From NCBI GenBank assembly GCA_937910665.1, contig CALEPR010000167.1, positions 1-7,845 of the forward strand: a DNA stretch of 7,845 nucleotides, read 5' to 3'. Origin of the DNA: an uncultured Selenomonadales bacterium (GTDB lineage: Bacteria; Bacillota; Negativicutes; Selenomonadales; Selenomonadaceae). The position numbers and the translations under genes are program-made. The notes under the pieces were generated by a model. The model worked only from the letters and a program-made list of their open reading frames with translations, was not told the DNA's origin and ran no database searches. Positions 5,579-7,845 of the stretch are shown one piece after another. Position 1 is the first letter of the stretch. Each line of letters opens with the position of its first letter.

Positions 5579-7072
5579 TCAAGCTTCAAGTTCTTTTGCT
5601 TTAACGAAGTAAGCTTGCGCTTTGGTCGCGATGCCTAATCTTTTATAAGACTCGCCGCACCACTTATAGGCAAAACTCCCCTTAGGATTGAGCTGAATAG
5701 CTTTGTCGAAGTCTTGAATTGCTCGCCCGTATTGTCCGAGATTGTAATACGCCATTCCGCGCCAATTATAGGTAACACTTCCCTCCAGATAGAATTTAAT
5801 CGCTTCATCGAAATCCTTAATCGCTTGCTCGTATTGTCCGAGATTATAATAAACTGTGCCGCGCTTAAAGTAATCTAATGATAAAATCTCATCTAACCAA
5901 TCAAGTTCAATCGCTTTGCTGTAGTCGGCGAGTGCAAAGTCATATTTTTTAAATTCTTTATAAAAATCGGCACGGCGGCTGTAAACAATAGCATCATCAG
6001 GCTCCAATTCAATCACCTTTTTGTAGTCGGCAAGAGCTAGGTCATAGTTTTTAAACTCTTTATAAAAATCGGCACGGTAACTGTAAGAAATAGCATCATC
6101 AGGCTCAAGTTCAATCATCTTGTTGTAGTCGGCAAGAGCAAGGTCATAGTTTTTTAAATAGTCGTAAAAAAAGGCGCGGCTACGATAATTCGAAGCGGAA
6201 GGCTCCAATTCAATCGCTTTGGTGTAGTCGGCGAGTGCAAGGTCATAGTTTTTTAAATCCTTGTAAAAATAGGCACGTTGATGATAATTCGAAGCGGAAG
6301 GCTCAAGCTCAATCGCTTTGTTGAAATCGGCAAGTGCAAGGTCATCATTATGTCCCATAAAACTATGACAATCCCCGCGATAAATATAAGCTTTGGCAAA
6401 ATTCGGCTTGAGTTCGAGAGCCTCGTTGCAAAGTTTCAGTGCCTTTTTATAGTTGCCCCAAAATTTATGTGACTCTTCCAGCTTTTGTTCTGCCAAAAAA
6501 TCTCGGTCAAGTTGTTTGAGCCGGTCGACGAGCTTGTCCTTCTCGGCTTGAGTCTTCGCGTTTTTGTATTGCGTTTTCAATTCCGCGATTAGATTCTCGT
6601 TTTTGGCTATCGCATCTTGAAAACTTTCATTTTGCTGAACGATTGTAACTTTATCTTTCTCGTCGCGTTTGATAAATTCGTAAATGCCGTTCGTATCGAT
6701 ATTGGCGGTTAAATTTGCCGTCCAGATGATAACCTGCTCGCCGTCAACCGTCTCAATTTTTCTGTCGTATTTGACCTCGCCGACAATGTTTGTGATTTGA
6801 TTCATGACGGCAGAAACTTCGTTGTCAGTCAATTCGGAGTTAATGGAGCGTGAATAAGATTTCACATAAACGCCCGCCTTTTTTTGAGCGTCTTTTTCGG
6901 CACGATACCTTGCACGTTGCTTGGCAATGTCTTGATTCTCGAAATCGCTCATGACATATCGTCCGACGCCGTCATAAGTTTTAATTTCGGCTTCAACGCC
7001 CACAGTGAACAGCAAACTCACGATAATTATCAGAGCCGTTGCCGTTGCTCGAAAAATTTTTTGCCAAGACAT
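5579..7072 (-). CDS. Exported TPR protein with LPP20/FlgT-N-like N-terminal domain
   Basis: This is a complete 497-residue protein. Residues 1-28 form a signal peptide: basic start, hydrophobic stretch about 11-26, and likely cleavage after V-E-A28. The mature protein should act outside the cytoplasmic membrane. Residues about 29-136 (GVGRYVMSDFE..., an alanine/arginine/lysine-rich helix, then GVYVKSYS and a late WTANLTANID strand) resemble the small alpha/beta domain of LPP20 and FlgT-N families; this is a pattern judgement. A charged, probably coiled-coil segment covers about 150-200. From about 205 to the end there are roughly nine 33-35-residue tetratricopeptide repeats, which normally bind partner proteins. 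The middle units are nearly identical. There is no lipobox cysteine and no enzyme motif. The ATG at 7072 is set by GGAGGTGATTTT. It has its own promoter and a strong terminator, 84 nt after the smaller TPR gene. Function unknown. Confidence 0.85.
   Translation of the reverse strand: MSWQKIFRATATALIIIVSLLFTVGVEAEIKTYDGVGRYVMSDFENQDIAKQRARYRAEKDAQKKAGVYVKSYSRSINSELTDNEVSAVMNQITNIVGEVKYDRKIETVDGEQVIIWTANLTANIDTNGIYEFIKRDEKDKVTIVQQNESFQDAIAKNENLIAELKTQYKNAKTQAEKDKLVDRLKQLDRDFLAEQKLEESHKFWGNYKKALKLCNEALELKPNFAKAYIYRGDCHSFMGHNDDLALADFNKAIELEPSASNYHQRAYFYKDLKNYDLALADYTKAIELEPSASNYRSRAFFYDYLKNYDLALADYNKMIELEPDDAISYSYRADFYKEFKNYDLALADYKKVIELEPDDAIVYSRRADFYKEFKKYDFALADYSKAIELDWLDEILSLDYFKRGTVYYNLGQYEQAIKDFDEAIKFYLEGSVTYNWRGMAYYNLGQYGRAIQDFDKAIQLNPKGSFAYKWCGESYKRLGIATKAQAYFVKAKELEA
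5891..6292 (-). repeat. Tandem 99/102-bp repeats inside the large TPR gene
   Basis: Four consecutive TPR units (residues about 261-394) are similar at the DNA level as well as the protein level. For example CTTTATAAAAATCGGCACGG begins at 5956 and recurs 102 bp later, and GATAATTCGAAGCGGAAGG begins at 6184 and recurs 99 bp later. Unit lengths of 33 and 34 codons keep the frame. Such identity suggests recent duplication or gene conversion. Confidence 0.8.
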
Positions 7073-7097
7073 AAAATCACCTCCAAAAATTTTTTCA

Positions 7098-7125
7098 ATG
7101 ATAGCAAAAAAATTATCGCCGCAAA
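7098..7125 (-). promoter_or_regulatory. Promoter of the large TPR gene
   Basis: On the minus strand the extended -10 TGCTATCAT (TATCAT at 7098-7103) is preceded by TTTGCGG at 7119-7125. That sequence can serve as a -35 with 15-16 bp spacing, slightly short. The block closely matches the fhs promoter, including the T run in the spacer. Confidence 0.5.
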
Positions 7126-7137
7126 TTTCTCCGACAA
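7106..7137 (-). terminator. Probable weak terminator of the small TPR gene
   Basis: On the minus strand TTGTCG (7132-7137) pairs with CGATAA (7113-7118): 6 bp, one G-U, with a 13-nt loop. Seven T (7106-7112) follow. It starts 20 nt past the stop codon. The stem is short, so read-through into the large TPR gene is likely. Position and layout mirror the terminator/promoter overlap before fhs. Confidence 0.45.
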
Positions 7138-7156
7138 GAATTAATATTTTTGATTC

Positions 7157-7639
7157 TCATACCTTATATCCCAATTCTTTTGCCCGCTCAAAATCTTCTT
7201 CAGCCGGTTTAAATTTTTTCAAACTCACATAGGCAACAGCGCGATTATAGTATGCATAATAACAATCGGAATCTAATTCGATAGCCTTGCTGAAATCTTC
7301 TATAGCCGATTCATATAAATCTAACTTTAAATAAGCTTTTCCACGATTGATATAAAAAATTTCTTCATCAGGAGCCAACGCTATAGCCCTGTCAAAATCT
7401 TTAATTGCAAGTTCGTATTGATTTAATTTAAAATAAATTTCTCCGCGATTATTATACGCTTCTTTAAATTCTTTATTAAGTTCTACAGCTTTGTTAAAAT
7501 TTTGAATCGCCGATTCATATTTATTCAGTATACGATAACTTATTCCCCGACATAAATACGACAATTCATCATTGGGATTTTCTTGAATTTTTCTCGTATA
7601 GTCAACAATCTTTTTTTCATGCCACCAAGCAGGCAACAT
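7157..7639 (-). CDS. Small cytosolic tetratricopeptide repeat protein
   Basis: This is a complete 160-residue protein made of a 24-residue N-terminal lead and four full 34-residue TPR units (25-58, 59-92, 93-126, 127-160) that run to the last residue. Each shows the TPR pattern, with a small residue at position 8, an aromatic at 11, alanine at 20 and an IELxP-type end (e.g. YESAIEDFSKAIEL). There is no signal peptide, membrane segment or catalytic motif, so it is probably a cytosolic protein-protein adaptor. The ATG at 7639 has GGGAGTG (7648-7654) 8 nt upstream. Its TPRs resemble those of the next gene downstream but lack that gene's export signal and N-terminal domain. The two could work together or be duplicates. 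Specific role unknown. Confidence 0.85.
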   Translation of the reverse strand: MLPAWWHEKKIVDYTRKIQENPNDELSYLCRGISYRILNKYESAIQNFNKAVELNKEFKEAYNNRGEIYFKLNQYELAIKDFDRAIALAPDEEIFYINRGKAYLKLDLYESAIEDFSKAIELDSDCYYAYYNRAVAYVSLKKFKPAEEDFERAKELGYKV

Positions 7640-7671
7640 CGCTATATCACTCCCAAAATTTTTTCGAGGAA

Positions 7672-7700
7672 ATTTTAATCGTCAGCCGATAAATTGACAA
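7672..7700 (-). promoter_or_regulatory. Promoter of the small TPR gene
   Basis: On the minus strand, TTGTCA (7695-7700) and TAAAAT (7672-7677) are separated by 17 bp. Initiation near 7665 gives a leader of about 26 nt that contains the ribosome binding site. Confidence 0.65.
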
Positions 7701-7717
7701 GTGCCCCGCGTAAATTT

Positions 7718-7746
7718 TAGCCACGCGCCCGAAATGCCGATAAACT
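7718..7746 (+). promoter_or_regulatory. Possible promoter of the right-edge reading frame
   Basis: TAGCCA (7718-7723) and TAAACT (7741-7746) are separated by 17 bp on the plus strand, divergent from the small TPR gene. Both elements match the consensus only partly. The distance from the -10 to the AAAAAATTTTTT-GGAG leader resembles that of the other genes with this leader. Confidence 0.3.
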
Positions 7747-7776
7747 TTTGAAAAAATTTTTTGGAGCGTGATTCAT

Positions 7777-7845
7777 ATGGGCATTTGGGAAGTCAATAAC
7801 ATTTCGGCGGTCGTGAGCGGCAAAGCTTCTTTCAAGACGACCTCG
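7777..7845 (+). CDS. Partial reading frame truncated by the window edge
   Basis: An ATG at 7777 opens a frame of 23 codons that is still open at the last base. The visible residues are MGIWEVNNISAVVSGKASFK followed by TTS. I do not recognise the product. Translation is supported by GGAG (7763-7766) 10 nt upstream and by the preceding A6T6 tract, which matches the leader of fhs and both TPR genes. It is transcribed divergently from the small TPR gene across a 137-bp spacer. The visible part has no signal peptide or motif, so no function can be given. Confidence 0.5.
   Translation, partial: MGIWEVNNISAVVSGKASFKTTS

Noticed and set aside
5891..6292. CRISPR-like regular repeats
   Set aside because: The units are 99-102 bp, in frame, and encode tetratricopeptide repeats with no unique spacers.

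Overview
The window is AT-rich DNA with long A and T runs between GC-richer codons and strong GGAGG-type ribosome binding sites. The genes are of Firmicutes type. A member of the Negativicutes or a related clostridial lineage is my best guess, because a secreted protein with an N-terminal domain of the LPP20/FlgT-N kind sits beside Gram-positive-like housekeeping genes. That placement is inference, not proof.

Layout. Positions 1-264 carry no gene I can support. Positions 265-726 hold a minus-strand HIT-family (HinT-like) gene with its own promoter and an intrinsic terminator. Positions 742-1012 hold a minus-strand non-coding RNA unit: a strong promoter, a 196-nt rod-shaped RNA with the architecture of 6S RNA, and a 3' hairpin. 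Positions 1053-3812 are a plus-strand, tightly spaced run: cbiD (anaerobic B12 synthesis), an EcfA2-type ATPase of an energy-coupling-factor transporter, and murI (glutamate racemase). The two junctions in this run carry short tandem heptamers that overlap the stop codons and supply the ribosome binding sites. murI converges on fhs (formate-tetrahydrofolate ligase, minus strand), and one hairpin covers both stop codons. Upstream of fhs on the minus strand lie two tetratricopeptide repeat (TPR) genes: a secreted or periplasmic 497-aa protein and a 160-aa cytosolic one. A plus-strand reading frame starts at 7777 and runs off the right edge.

How it fits together. The genes are mostly housekeeping (corrin methylation, vitamin or metal uptake, D-glutamate for peptidoglycan, one-carbon metabolism) with no obvious single pathway. 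The most informative signals are regulatory. They are a probable 6S RNA; near-identical promoter/leader modules in front of fhs and the large TPR gene, with an A/T palindrome next to the ribosome binding site shared by four genes; and a terminator whose DNA doubles as the -35 and spacer of the fhs promoter. I saw no phage, insertion sequence, CRISPR array or defence system.
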